Assembly (NCBI GenBank): GCA_018697195.1
Contig: JAGMWU010000039.1
Span: 635,817-699,816, forward strand
Direction: 5' to 3'
Length of the DNA: 64,000 nucleotides
Origin: Certhia americana
Lineage: Eukaryota; Chordata; Aves; Passeriformes; Certhiidae
The notes beneath the pieces are model-generated. The model had not been told where the DNA came from. It worked only from the letters and a program-made list of their open reading frames with translations, and made no database searches. A program made the translations under genes and the position numbers. This document shows, piece by piece, positions 51,601 through 63,427 of the stretch; within the stretch, counting starts at the first letter, position 1, and every line of letters starts with the position of its first letter.

Positions 51601-54600
51601 AATATGAAAATCTGTTGTGCATATCAGTATAACCACACCAAATCTCTTATTAATGCCTCTGTGATGAAGAACTTTTCCTAGAGGTTTTCTTTAACTACCT
51701 TCATGCAATTTGAGAATTACAAAATTGCAGACAAAAAAGATAAGGACATGGCAACGCTTTTGCAAAATGAGCGTTTACAAGAGAAGTCTTTTCTCCTTTT
51801 CACTCAATAACTTTAAACAGGGGAATGATCAATACTCTGGAGCCACCAAATCCTGCCTGACAAATGATGTCTTAATGTTTGATCAAGTTCAAGGCATTAA
51901 CAGTATCAGACAGCATAATTTCTGCTTTCTTGAAAAACAATGGAGCTCATTTAGAAATTGGAAGTCCCTGGAGAATGCCACAGGAGTGCAGACTATTAAT
52001 TACCCTGTTCTATTGTTATCTTTTGTTCAGAACTGTTGTGCTCCTGAGGTCCTGTGGAATCTCTCTCCCCTGCAAGGTGACGGGTTTTGATTAAGCATCA
52101 TTTCATACAGTTCATTAACAATGTATCTTAAAATGAGCTTTTGATTGAACATTTTTATTGGGCATTTAATATAATTTATGGTTTCTGTTGAAATTTTACA
52201 TACAACATTTGCCAAGCTAGTTATTATATATTTTTCATTAAACAATGGTGTTTTACCTCTTCTGAAAGGTTCTATTTTTTTTGAGCAGAAGTACTGATTA
52301 TATAAAAATTGATTATGAATGCAGTATATCATGAAAATAGCCCTCCTGACCATATTTTATTCCAGTGGAGCTATAGCACACAGGTGTACAAGCAGTCCAT
52401 TTGCAGGCATTGTCATTTTGGACTGCCAATATCAAAGCCAACATTTAATCTTAGTTTTCCTATCTAGAATGGTTGCACTCCAGTAAATCTGCCTGCTTTT
52501 ATAAGAAGCTATAACCTGAAGCGAACGAATTCTTCTCATTAAGCTTCATCCAGTAACTTAGAGACATTTTAACAAATGTAAGAGTAGCATAAAAGAAGAT
52601 GTTTTGTCACTCACCAGCTATAAAAAGATTGCAAATATTCTTAGATAGTGGTCAGCAGCTAGGCTAAGCACCTAAATGTAAATACAGGGTAAATTATCTT
52701 TCAAAAGTTTCACCAGTAAGTTCAGGTTTTTGCCTCCAGCAATCTGGGGGACACTGAAATCTGAGGAGTCAGGACTGTGAGTGCTTAGACAAAATAACTC
52801 TGCCTTTGTAGAACAGCCCCATCAGGAACAAACTACACAGTGAATGCTGAGTAGATTTTAGCTCAGCCAGATAGATGCATATCTATACCTTTTCAGGCAG
52901 AGAAGACTGTTTCAGATGGGAATCCTGATGGAAAATGTTTGGGGTTTTTTTGGGTTTTTGTTTTTTTAAAACCTGGGAATCTATTTTCATTGACAGTTTG
53001 CAAGATTAAATAAAAAAAAAAATCTTATATCACTGAAATGGCAGGTTGGGGAGGGAGTGTGCACAAACATTATAGTTAGAAACAAACCATTAGCTGGAAT
53101 TTGTGCCCAGGGAAATTATTGGAATTATTTACATGCACATGTGAATACAGAGGGAAGCACTCCAACACTGACTGACTGTTACCATAGTGTATGAGCCTGT
53201 TGGGAGGAAATAAGTTAAGTTTATATTTAAATACTCAAAGAAAAATCCAGCAGAAACTTTTCCTGAGATTTAAGACTGTTCAGACAAAATCTCCCATATT
53301 TTTGTCTTTTTCCTGGACTCATGGATATGCAGCTTTCAGAAGGATGGAAATATTAGAATACTCAGTGCTCTGTTTCCTTGACCTACTAAAAATCAGAAAG
53401 CACCAGAATTTTTCAGGAAGTTCTGGTATAAATATTTCTAACTTAATTGGGAGTTCAGATCATTTGGGATTTAGATGCCTGTCCATACCAAACCATTTTT
53501 TAAGAAATATGCGCCCCAGCCATAGCACTCAAATTCAAATTGATGTCTCTGCTAGAAGGGAGGGAGGATTTGGACCCAAAGTGTCCTCTTGGGGTTCTCT
53601 CAACAGAGGGGTCAGTTTTAATATTTGGAGCTGGACCCTTGATTTATTTCAAATGGACACTGTATTTCCCCTGCTCATTTTAGGATAGGATCCCACCTCT
53701 GATGCTGTGGATGCTTCCCATCAGAAATGACCATAACTAAAAGCTGATAATTTCTAGGGCAGCCTCAGTTCTCCACTTTGTCTGTGGTTAGAGTAACAGC
53801 TGCTGCTCACTCTGGGACTGCTCATGTAGTCTTGCTCTTGAACCTGGTGACCCACACTCTGCCCTTCAGTCAACCTGGCTAAATTTCAGAGAGGTCTTCA
53901 GAAAAATGACCTTTTCTCACTGACTGGCAGCATTATGCTATCTTTAAGTCAACTTCTTTTCCCAGAACTTCAGGCTTAAAAGGGTCACTGTGATACTGAA
54001 ACATATTTTTTGTGATTTCCTTTTCCACTGGTAATACTCTTAATACTACTGTAATTGACAGAAATGTGGAAATATGTACACTTATTCTAGGTTTTTAGTG
54101 CTGTGTATTTGATAGCACTTTACATTTCAATTTTCCTCTAATTAAATAGTGCAATCAGCTTTTCCTGTTCATTTCAGACGATACACTACATTAAAAAAAA
54201 AAAAAAATAGAGAGAGATGAAATCATTTAAAAATAGGAAAACATAACTCCTGGAAAACTACTATATTTCAAACTGACAGTGCTCTTCCTTCCTCAGCCTT
54301 CCATTAATAGATACAATAGATACATATATTCTGTGGAACTCTTCTTTGCCTGCTTTTCTGTATGTGATCTATCATAAATTCAACCGTGTTTCCTATTCCA
54401 CTCACATCTTTGCTTACAGTGGTTTATTTGTCATTTCACCCATAAACACTTGTGCCTTGGTTCCAGGGGCTGCGAATTATTTCCTTCACATGCATATTTT
54501 TCCTGAGTGGTTAGGAAAACCACTGTGAGCCAACCACTGCCTTAATCTCATTTAAATAAGCTTATTTATCATGTTTCGAATGGAGATGATAATACCAAGA

Positions 54601-57600
54601 TAAGAACATTTCATAGCTGATCAGTGGAATCATCTTCTTTTGTAACCTTTACCTCTCCTAACTCTGCCTTCTTTCAGTGATGTTTTGCCCTCCTGTGACA
54701 CTTTAGGACAGGGTCTACATATTCACATGTGTTCTTTAAAGTGACCAGGACAATTTTCACCAGAACAAAAGCAATAAGTAAGAGTTGATCAGTGCTTGCA
54801 CCCTTAATTCTGACTATGTCAGCAAATTTCTGTGTTTAAAAAATGGCTGTGTCTTACAAAGAAATAAATTCAACGGGCAGGTTCCCCTGACTAGAAAGCT
54901 CATTACTGACCAACACCCTCCTGTGTCATTTGGGTGTGCCCATGTCTGTGTAAAGCCCTGAAAAATCCAAGGTAACTCGAAGAGCAAAACAGGTCAAGGG
55001 AACACTTCAACAGCAGATCACAGGGCTTGAAGAATGCAAGGCTAAAGGCAAAGTGCTGACTTTTTTCTTTAAAACAAACAGCATAAATGAAACAGGTTAA
55101 ACAGGAAAAAAAAAACAAACAACATTTGATATGTCTCATTTCAGTGAGGGAAAACTGAGGCACAGAAATTAGAGGCTGGTCCAAGGTGATGTTGAGATCT
55201 GCTTGTATGCCCTTGGCTGGCAGAAGCTCTCTGTCACACTTGTGGGACATCCAAACCTCTGAAGCTGCCCTTGCAGCTGTCCTGTTGTCAGCCTGGGAAG
55301 GGATAGCTTTCCTGAGATCCAGATGTGCTTGCACCTGTGGGCTGGGGGCTGGGGGCAGCCCCTCAGGCACTGCAGCTGCTGGGCAAGGAGCAAGCCCTGG
55401 GCATCAGCATCACCCTAAACTGGGCATGCAGTGAAGCAGCAACTTGTGCTTGGCTCTTCTCCTCACACAGCCCTCTGACTCAGTCTTGGGGTGTTTTTTC
55501 AATCCTTATAGTTTTAGTGCAAGACACAGAGTGGCCACTCGTGTCTGGGGCACTACAGAGGCTGTGCAGAGAACAGAATCCCTCCGGGCTAGCTGGAAGT
55601 TGGGAAGAAGCAATGTTGGCTTTCAGTTTATCCAGCCTTGCAGAGTGAATGAGGACTTCTTCAGTCTGAATTCGCTCCCTGGAAGTATGGATGTGTTCAC
55701 CCTCACCTACAGCTGTACCTGTGCTCCTGCAGTCCCTGTGCTCACAGGTTTGGAGGTCCTTCTGCACCTCTCAGAATGTAGCAGTGAAGGTACAGCGTGG
55801 GGCAAGGATGAATAAAGACCAGATCTGCTGGAGCCTTCCTCTGCACCACCCCTCTCCTCCTTTCCTCTCCCTCTCCAGCTGAGCTGTCAGGAAGGCAAGT
55901 GCATCTGTATTCACCTCTTGACCACCCCCCTCTTCAGCCTTTGCTTTCCAGGACATGAAAGAAGAGCTTTGCAAAACTGTTTGGCATAAAGAGATGAAGA
56001 GGCAGTGAGAAGCAGTCAAACACTTTGTGTATATTAATATATATTTGCTTTCGTGCTTGCCTAACTGGTGTGTGTACTACGTGCTTTTGTCATGCCTCTA
56101 AGGCAAAGAACAAAGGGATGGGGCTGATAGAATTTTTCTGTGTTCTTCCCAGGATAAAGTTTGTTTTTCCCTGTTTGACCTTCAACTCCCTGAAGACCTG
56201 AGTTTAACTGCTTTGATTTACTTCCATAATAAAGTGATCGATTAATGTTAAAGGCAGGCTTTATGAGGCCTGTCCTCAAATGGTCTCGGAGCCTGCCATT
56301 GCGAGGATGTTATACGGCCATGCTCTGAAAAAGGTCACATGAAGGGAATCAAAGACAAGATAAATGATGGTTTACACATCAGAAAAGCTCTCCGTAGCAC
56401 AGACAGGGAATGAGGAACATAATGTCTCTCTGGGCTCGGTGCAGATGGTATATAGTAAATATAGTCTGAACTGCCTCCCCAGGATTTATTATTGTTCCGT
56501 TGTAGTTGTTTTGGGGCTGTGCTTTCAGACAAAGCTGTGCTCTGGAAGTGTGTAACACATGGGCAGCCCTGGCTAAAACTGAGCAAGTGAAGAGGTCTGA
56601 TCAACTGATCTCAGCATGCTGGCTTTCAGAAGCTGAAGACTTGATTTCTTATGATTTTCTGTGCTCGGCTAAAATTCATAGTTCATTTCTTTTTTCCTAG
56701 CTAGCCTTCACTGCAGGCATCTCTCCTTAAAAGAAACAGGCAAAACGAGAAAGCAAAGTAAAGATCAAGCCAAAACTCAAGCCTCTGGATGTCCTAAAGA
56801 AGAATTTATATAGAATCACATGGAACAGCAAACTGTTCTGTTTTCCCTTCATATTTTAATGAGAAATTGTTTATTCTTGTTCGATTTGTGCCTCCACTGG
56901 ACTAACTTCTTTTGACAGGCAGAGATATTCCTTATTTGAGGAATGCAGAGGGCAAAACTTTGTTAAAGAACAGATATAAAGAGGAAACCTGCGCTTTATC
57001 TGTGGTCTTAAACATGAATAAGACTGGTCAGGTAATTGTATAATAATCCAGCTTCTGATGGAAAGCATCACCTTTTTTTTAGACCAAACCTCAGGTCACA
57101 CACTCAGACATTCAAAAACTCTCTGACTGGGAAAGGTTGTCAGGTGTTGGATGAAATTTCAGAACTGCCCTGTGCCTGCTCTCTTAGTTTATAGAAACAA
57201 AATATTAAATTTAATGCCAGTTTACAGTTCCTGTTGAAATCAGAGAAAGTTAAGGAAATTTCCTGCCCAGTTTCAAGTCTGTGGGTGTTATTATCCATCA
57301 AATCCTGCCACGAACAGCTGATGCACATAACTCAGGACTGAGTGGTGTTATGAAAATTGCTCTTCAAGGACAGAATGACTGCTTCTGGTGCCCAAGGATG
57401 GGACACTGAAGCACCAAGATGTTACAGTGGACATGCCCTCAGTGCCCTCAGCCTAGAAGCACGTAGTGAGTGCCAAGGCAGACAGTGTTGCCACCTTTGG
57501 AAAATAATTCCCCAAATGACCACTTTAGGTAGCTGTGATTGTGCAAGGCTGTGATAAAACTTGTCATGGTAGAAAGAAACCAGTTGAGAAAGAAGCTTAT

Positions 57601-58252
57601 TAAGAAGAGCTTATAACTAATAAGGCTTTTCATGTGATTCAGTAATGTGGTAAGACCAGGTCTGGCCAAAACATTTGTATTTCCAGTTGTGTGGTATCCT
57701 TGGGAGGGGAGAAATGAAAGGGAGATATCTAAGGGGAAGGGCTCATCTCAAAATATATGGAGTGAAACAGTCTATGCAAAAGCACAGATCGAGGCAGACT
57801 GTTCTGAAAAATATTTGGCAAAAAAGCATATAATGGGTTTTTCAGATTTCTAATGTTTCCTTTTTTTTTTTTATTTTTTTTTTATTTAGAGGACAATTAG
57901 AGTTTAAAGTAAAAAAATGAGCTCCCTTAACAGCATTGTAATCACTTATAACTAGAAAAAATATTATTAAAAAACCCACAGAATTGTGGAAGGAACTGAT
58001 GAAAAACATCCCATCACCTAATAAATCCATCTTTTGCCAATACAGGGCTAGTGCATACATTCTACAAGTGCTTCCATGCAGTCAAGCTTTAAAGCTGACT
58101 TTAAATTTCCTCCTTAAATTTAAGGTTTTCCTCTGCTGCCAACCCAGCCTTTCAGAGTTTCAACAGCTCAATATTCTGCTTGGCCCACGGGAAGAGAGCG
58201 GCGTATTGAGGATCCAGATACAAAGCACATTTCTCCCTGCATTCCGTGTAAC
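48646..58252. other. Non-coding unique sequence, no gene seen
   Basis: No gene or interspersed repeat recognised. GC-richer patches lie at about 50200-50680, 50760-51050 and 55160-55900, with open frames of up to 155 codons (55370-54903, minus) on both strands, none with a recognisable domain. A 165-codon plus-strand frame sits in AT-rich text at 53191-53688. Simple runs are T/G-rich 52939-52967, A run 53010-53022, A run 54193-54207 and a T-rich tract 57861-57887. Confidence 0.6.
57861..57887. repeat. T-rich low-complexity tract
   Basis: Three T runs separated by single A bases. Simple low-complexity sequence. Confidence 0.85.
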
Positions 58253-58308
58253 CTGACTAGACACTCCAGTTGGCAGACACCAGATGGTTGATTGGAGTCT
58301 CTAGTCAG
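58253..58308. repeat. Imperfect inverted repeat (hairpin), 16-bp arms
   Basis: The left arm 58253-58268 (CTGACTAGACACTCCA) and right arm 58293-58308 (TGGAGTCTCTAGTCAG) are complementary at 15 of 16 positions, the exception being a C-C pair at 58262/58299. The stem can extend inward by T270-A291 and several G-T pairs, leaving a loop of some 14 to 24 bases. In DNA this is a cruciform candidate and, if transcribed, a stable RNA hairpin of a length seen in microRNA precursors. It could equally be the paired ends of a tiny decayed transposon. No target-site duplication or transposase is visible. Confidence 0.8.
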
Positions 58309-59520
58309 TCTCTGCGATTGCCGAAGCCGTAAGGACAAAACAGCACCAGGGAGATGGATTTGATATGATCATGAATCACTTCTGGGAGACCACGGCAGAT
58401 AACTTAAGATAGGAGTCATGCGGGTCACCTTCTCTAAGCTCCTTCTGGTACCGAGTGCAAGCAGAGACAGAGGAAGATTGATATTGGAGAGGGAGCTATG
58501 ACGGATGTCGTTAGCAGGGCAGTAAGGTGTGTTTGGGATTTACTGAATATCTTCCCACAGTGTTTTGAGAGCACTGACAAGCAGAAAGGGATGGGCTTTT
58601 CAGAGTCAAAAAAGGCAAATCTTGTTGAGGTGAAAAAGAAGGAAAATGAATAGTTCTGCTTCATCTAAATGATACTGCAAGTGCTTCTAACAAAGTATCA
58701 GATGGGTATTCAGGATTACAGAATGAGCAATATGAAAATGTCCCCATTAAAACTAGGTGGTTGTTATTAAAAAATCTTAAGCAGCTATTCAGATTATAAA
58801 ATGAATTTCCTGCAGCTGTACTCACATCACTTTTTCCACTTTTCAGAAATCCTTTCGTAACTGATTTATTTTTCTATACTCTAAAGTTTTCCTGAAGAGG
58901 CGCAAGCGTCAGGCTTGCATGTTCTAGAGCCTTGTGCATTTCTACTCAGAAGCATGCTATTTATGAGAGAAAATATGTACAAGAAGAAGGAAAAGGTTTC
59001 TAAAACCCTCAGCTAGAATTCAAAGCAGATCTCAGGGGATATTATACAACCTGGAAAAGATTCTGCACCTTTTGTGTCCAGTTTTTTTGTCATTTGGACA
59101 AAAGGAAAATTACATTTATATTACAAACACTGCCAAGAAATCCATAGTAACAAATTTTGCTTAAGATGCCTCAGACTTGGAGACTTGGTTTTTAAATATG
59201 AAAAAATTGTTGCCTTTTTAAAAGAAACTTCTTGTTAGACCCAAAACTTCTGTGTTTCATTCAACAGAATCCATTACAGAAACATCTTTATCAAATTAAA
59301 TTTTCTTGAACAGCTGAAGAAATTTTCAAAAATATCCATGGTCTATTGTAAGAGCAGCAAGAATGCAGGTTGTAGCAGGAGTTTAGAGCTTGAAACCCCT
59401 AAAGCAAGACCTTTACGATAAACAAAAGAATAACATGCAACCTTTTCATTACTACTCAGGACTTCCATATTTCAAAAGTTTCATCATCCCTTGTGAAAAT
59501 ACTGCACCATAAAAATATAC

Positions 59521-59580
59521 TAGATAGAAGATAAAATAGAAGGTAAAATATAACATAAGAAAAATATGAGATAAAATATA
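59521..59580. repeat. A-rich degenerate repeat (ATAAAATA-type)
   Basis: Variants of GATAAAATA and GTAAAATA recur four or so times in 60 bases with few C residues. Low-complexity sequence. Confidence 0.75.
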
Positions 59581-60394
59581 TTCACACTCTACTTCACGTG
59601 CTTTTGAATAAACTCTTCCCACCATGGCCAGTTTTCCAAATGCTGGGAAATGGTATCTGGACTATTTGAGAGAATCACCTAAAACTCTTTCTTATTAACA
59701 CCCCTAAAAAAGATCTTCAAGCCAAGCTGATTGTGATGCAGGCGCAGCCAGTTGTGCCTTCAGATGTTGCAAGCCATGGGGTTTTTGTCTGAGATGTGTG
59801 TTGGAAAGATCTCCCAAAAGAAAACTGAGTTGATGTTCTGTGGAACAACATCATCACTTCCTGGCATTTAGTTTTTAAATGGACCACTTATTTGCCATTC
59901 ACAGAGTTTGAATGATTCTGTTTAAAAGGCTGAGAAGGGAAGCTCCTCTCAAACCTTCCCACCCTTGTGATGCTTATTGGGACTGTTGAGGGGTTGCAGC
60001 AAAAGGGGAATATTCTGCCAATGAGAAAATCTTCCTTAAGCCACATGCAATTTATTGGTCTAGTTGACTCAAGAACAGCCATGACTCACTCTCCAAAAAT
60101 TGCTTGAATTTGTTTATTTTCCCTCACGCAGTGCTGAGTGGTTGGACCCATCCTTAAGTTTCAATCATCCCTTGTTTTACTTTTGCCAGTGGTAGTTTAG
60201 TGACTGCAGAATAGAAAGGAGGAGGATTTCTTTAATTAATTTTCTGTACCTCCCTGTCTTGGATTTTATCCGTGTAGAGTTGAACATGTTTCATCTAAAG
60301 TGTGCAAATACGTGTCTTTTTGCAGCTACTCTTTGACATTTTCAAAGATAGTTCCCTCTTCCCATATCTATCTTGACAGTCAATCAAGCACAGA

Positions 60395-60500
60395 CGAACA
60401 AGGAGAAAAAGAGAATCAGGGAAAGAAGAAATGAAGGCAGAAGGAGAATCCAAGAAAAATGAAATGCAAAGAAAAAAATTAAGAAGGATGAACCAGGAAA
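60395..60500. repeat. Purine-rich low-complexity tract
   Basis: About 105 bases dominated by A and G on the plus strand (GGAGAAAAAGAGAA, GGGAAAGAAGAAATGAAGG and similar). Not a clean GA repeat. Such tracts are common in vertebrate non-coding DNA. Confidence 0.75.
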
Positions 60501-62482
60501 GCTTTTTGAGATAAATTCATAAACATAAATGTTTAGTTAGGAAAAGAAAAATAATGCTTTTCCCATCATTGTCTATCTCCAGTTCTCTTCTTTCTTTGCT
60601 GTCTCTCTGACATGAAGATTTTCCTGTTTTTTGGCCTGTAGGCTTCACTTGCCTTTACCACAATGCATATTAATTTGTGGAAGGAGTTCAACGTGCACAT
60701 TTACTACACAAAACATGGCTGAAATGAGCCTCAGGTTGACAACTCATATGAAGCATGAGAACCCTTCAGGAATTCTCTGCTGATCTTTCCCTCCACTCCC
60801 CCATGGAGACTTTGCCATGGTTACTTGCTGCTTGCAGGTGTCACCAGGCTCCCTTGCTTTTCAGTCTCACTGAAGTCAGGGAGATCTGAATCCAAGAGCA
60901 GAAGTTGGCCTTTACGATTCACTTCCATGTAGCATATGTTACTATACTGTATACTAAGAAATGTAACTGAGAAGAGCCGTGGTATTTACAGTATGCTAAA
61001 ATTTAACTGTTGCTGTAGCCTTCTGAAGCCTGCGGGCTACATTCCAAAGAATTTTCCCATGTGTTACCGCCTCTTGTGTGAGGTAGGACTCCAGTTGGTG
61101 AGGGACAAATGACCAATATGAATAAGGATTGGGGATCTGGCTCTGTGCCCATTAGTCCAGCGGTGAGTAATCCCTTCAATGAGTGGGGCAGGAGAGGCAG
61201 CATTCACTAGAGTGAGGGACACTGGTCTAAATTTGTTAAGAGACATTCAGCAAGCGGCAATGAGCTTTCTCTCCGAGACAGAGGGATGGAGATGAAGGTG
61301 TTATGGTGGGTATGGGAGCCTGGGTCTGCAGCACTGAAAAAGATACTGCCCATAAAATCAGTAACGCAGAGAACAGCCTATGGTACACTTGTTGAATTTT
61401 AAAGAACTGTAGTGTGCTGTTGGGTCAAGTACCTCCATCATTCCTCAGCTGGATTATTCCTCCTTTTTTTGAGACCAGTGGTCCCAAAAGTGTGAGGCAG
61501 TCTTCATCCTGCAGAAGAGGTGTGAAAGTCTGCTCACAGTGTGGTTGTATGTTGGTGTCTGTTTCCAGGTGGGTGATACTGCCCACACGACAGTGTCCAT
61601 ACATCCCTCTGTCTGCAAAGTAATTTTGCAGCAGCAGGATTAGAGCAGATTGCTGGCATTGTGGCAGCAAGGATATTGTTAGGAGTAACTTGGCAATGCT
61701 CATAGGTGTTCTGACACTAGTTCTTTGCTCAAGGGCAAGGATAGCAGAGGGGATTCTGGATACAAACCAGTGAGAGAAATAATGTCAGAAGGGTTCAGAA
61801 GATGAAAGCAATGACAGTAAATAAGTCTGAAATTATTTTAGGTTTACATACTTTAAGTCCTCAGTGACTGAAAACACAGCCAAGAATTGCTTCAGCAATA
61901 TTCCTTCATAAATCTGCATAATAATCTCTCAGAGGGGCTTTGGTGAAATTACAAGTATTCATTTACTAAATTGGGTTCAGTGTCTGTATCATACGCTGTA
62001 TGAATATTCAGTACCATGAATTCATCCAAACTATATTGAAGTTAGTGTGTCCACAAAGTTGCTCTCCTATGGTAATCCAGGCACTAAGCATGGGCAGAAA
62101 GGGCTTTCCTTGAAATAAACAAAAAACAACTTCCACTATAATCCAGTAAAGAAATATTTAGCAGCTATGCTCCTGAGGATGGCAGAAATACATTTCAAAA
62201 ATTGGGCTGTGAGATGCAGTAAGTAGTACCCCTGGAAAATTTTCCAGTGTTTTGTACATAATGAATTAAACAGATGAAAAAAACCTACTCCTTTTTAAGA
62301 AAACCTTGGGTAGTCAGTGTCTGCAACTGTGCCATGCATTGAAATGAGGTTATCAATATTCTGAACTTTTATCCATGATCATCACGTTCACTCTTGGTCT
62401 GGTCTAACCCAGGCTAACCCAAGCCAGCAGTTCTTTCCTCCCAGGGCTGCTGGTTTGAGCATAAGATGTTGCAGCAATTCCA

Positions 62483-62483
<1 letters not shown>

Positions 62484-62514
<31 letters not shown>
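62484..62514. repeat. Poly(A) run of 31
   Basis: Uninterrupted A homopolymer, the longest in the window. No AATAAA or ATTAAA lies 10-30 bases upstream, so I do not read it as the tail of a retrocopy. Its true length may be uncertain in assembly. Confidence 0.9.
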
Positions 62515-62516
<2 letters not shown>

Positions 62517-63004
62517 AGAACTCACAACTCAGAGATTTCAGAAGCTGAGAAGCTGTCTGTGGCAAATTGAGAGAGACCCAAGAAGTCACTCATCCTACTT
62601 AGGAGAAGGTGGTGCACTTCAAAGGCAAATGTTCAGTGGGTGGTTTCTGTGGACCAAATGGCAGCAAGTGAAATGCAGAGCAGAATGATAACTACGGGAA
62701 ACTGCTCCAGGGGGTGCTTTTGTGACTTCTTATGTCAAATAGCATAGAAGTTGCAGCTTATTTTCACAGAAGGCATCACTATGTGAGGTTTCTTTTTTGT
62801 CAGTGGTCGTTGCAGACAGAGTGACAGGATAAGGGGGAATTGTTTGTCTTTGTTCATTTCTGTGTTAATTCTTTTTCCTGCTTTTTTAAATTCCTCCATC
62901 TCACAGGAGGGTGGGTTTTTTTGTCTTAATTTTTGTTTTACCCAATACCTAAAGAGAGTTAAATTCAATGCTCAGTTTACAAACCTCCAGCACTTCTAGG
63001 AACT

Positions 63005-63427
63005 GTGCTTGTGTTCTTCTGACAAGCTGAGAAAGTTGTTCAGCCTGGAGAAGAGAAGGACCTGGAGAGACCTGAGAGTACCTTCCAACACCCAAAGGGT
63101 GCTGGAAGCAAGAGAGCTGGAGAGGGCCTTTTTACAAGGGCATGGAGTGACAGGGAGAGGAGGAATGACTTCTTTCCACTGAAAGAGGACAAGCTTAGAT
63201 CAGGTATTAAGAAGAAATTCTTTACTTTGAAGGTGGTGAGATATTGAAATAGGTTGCTCAGGGAGGTTGTGAATGCCCCACCCCTGGAGGTATTCAAGAT
63301 CAGGCTGGATGGGGCTTTGAGCAGCCTGGTCCAGTGAAAAGTGTGTCTGTCCCTGGCAGGGGGGGATGGAACAAGATGACTTTTAAGGTCCCTTCCAACC
63401 CAAGCCGTTCTATAGCTCTATGATTCC
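63005..63427 (+). mobile_element. CR1 LINE 3' end, 5'-truncated
   Basis: In plus orientation the sequence shows the recognisable final part of bird CR1: TTCAGCCTGGAGAAGAGAAG near 63038, AAGAAGAAATTCTTTACTTT near 63210, GGTTGCTCAGGGAGGTTGTG near 63252, TCAGGCTGGATGGGGCTTTG near 63300, and AAGGTCCCTTCCAACCCAAG near 63386. It ends in TTCTATAGCTCTATGATTCC, the CR1 terminal octamer repeats, at about 63427. Only the end of the element is present; the left limit is set by where similarity to the remembered consensus fades and may be off by some tens of bases. It carries no ORF2 of use. Confidence 0.94.

Larger units (their letters stand above)
58309..63004. other. Non-coding unique sequence, no gene seen
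   Basis: The first 200 bases and the section 61020-61640 are richer in CpG than the rest. A minus-strand 92-codon frame at 61703-61425 is free of stops but has no domain I recognise. The rest is AT-rich. Low-complexity pieces (59521-59580, 60395-60500, 62484-62514) are listed separately. Confidence 0.6.

Noticed and set aside
62484..62514. A31 run as the tail of a retrocopy
   Set aside because: No polyadenylation hexamer at 10-30 bases upstream and no coding-like sequence before it.
63040..63297. 85-codon minus-strand open frame
   Set aside because: Antisense of the CR1 3' end.
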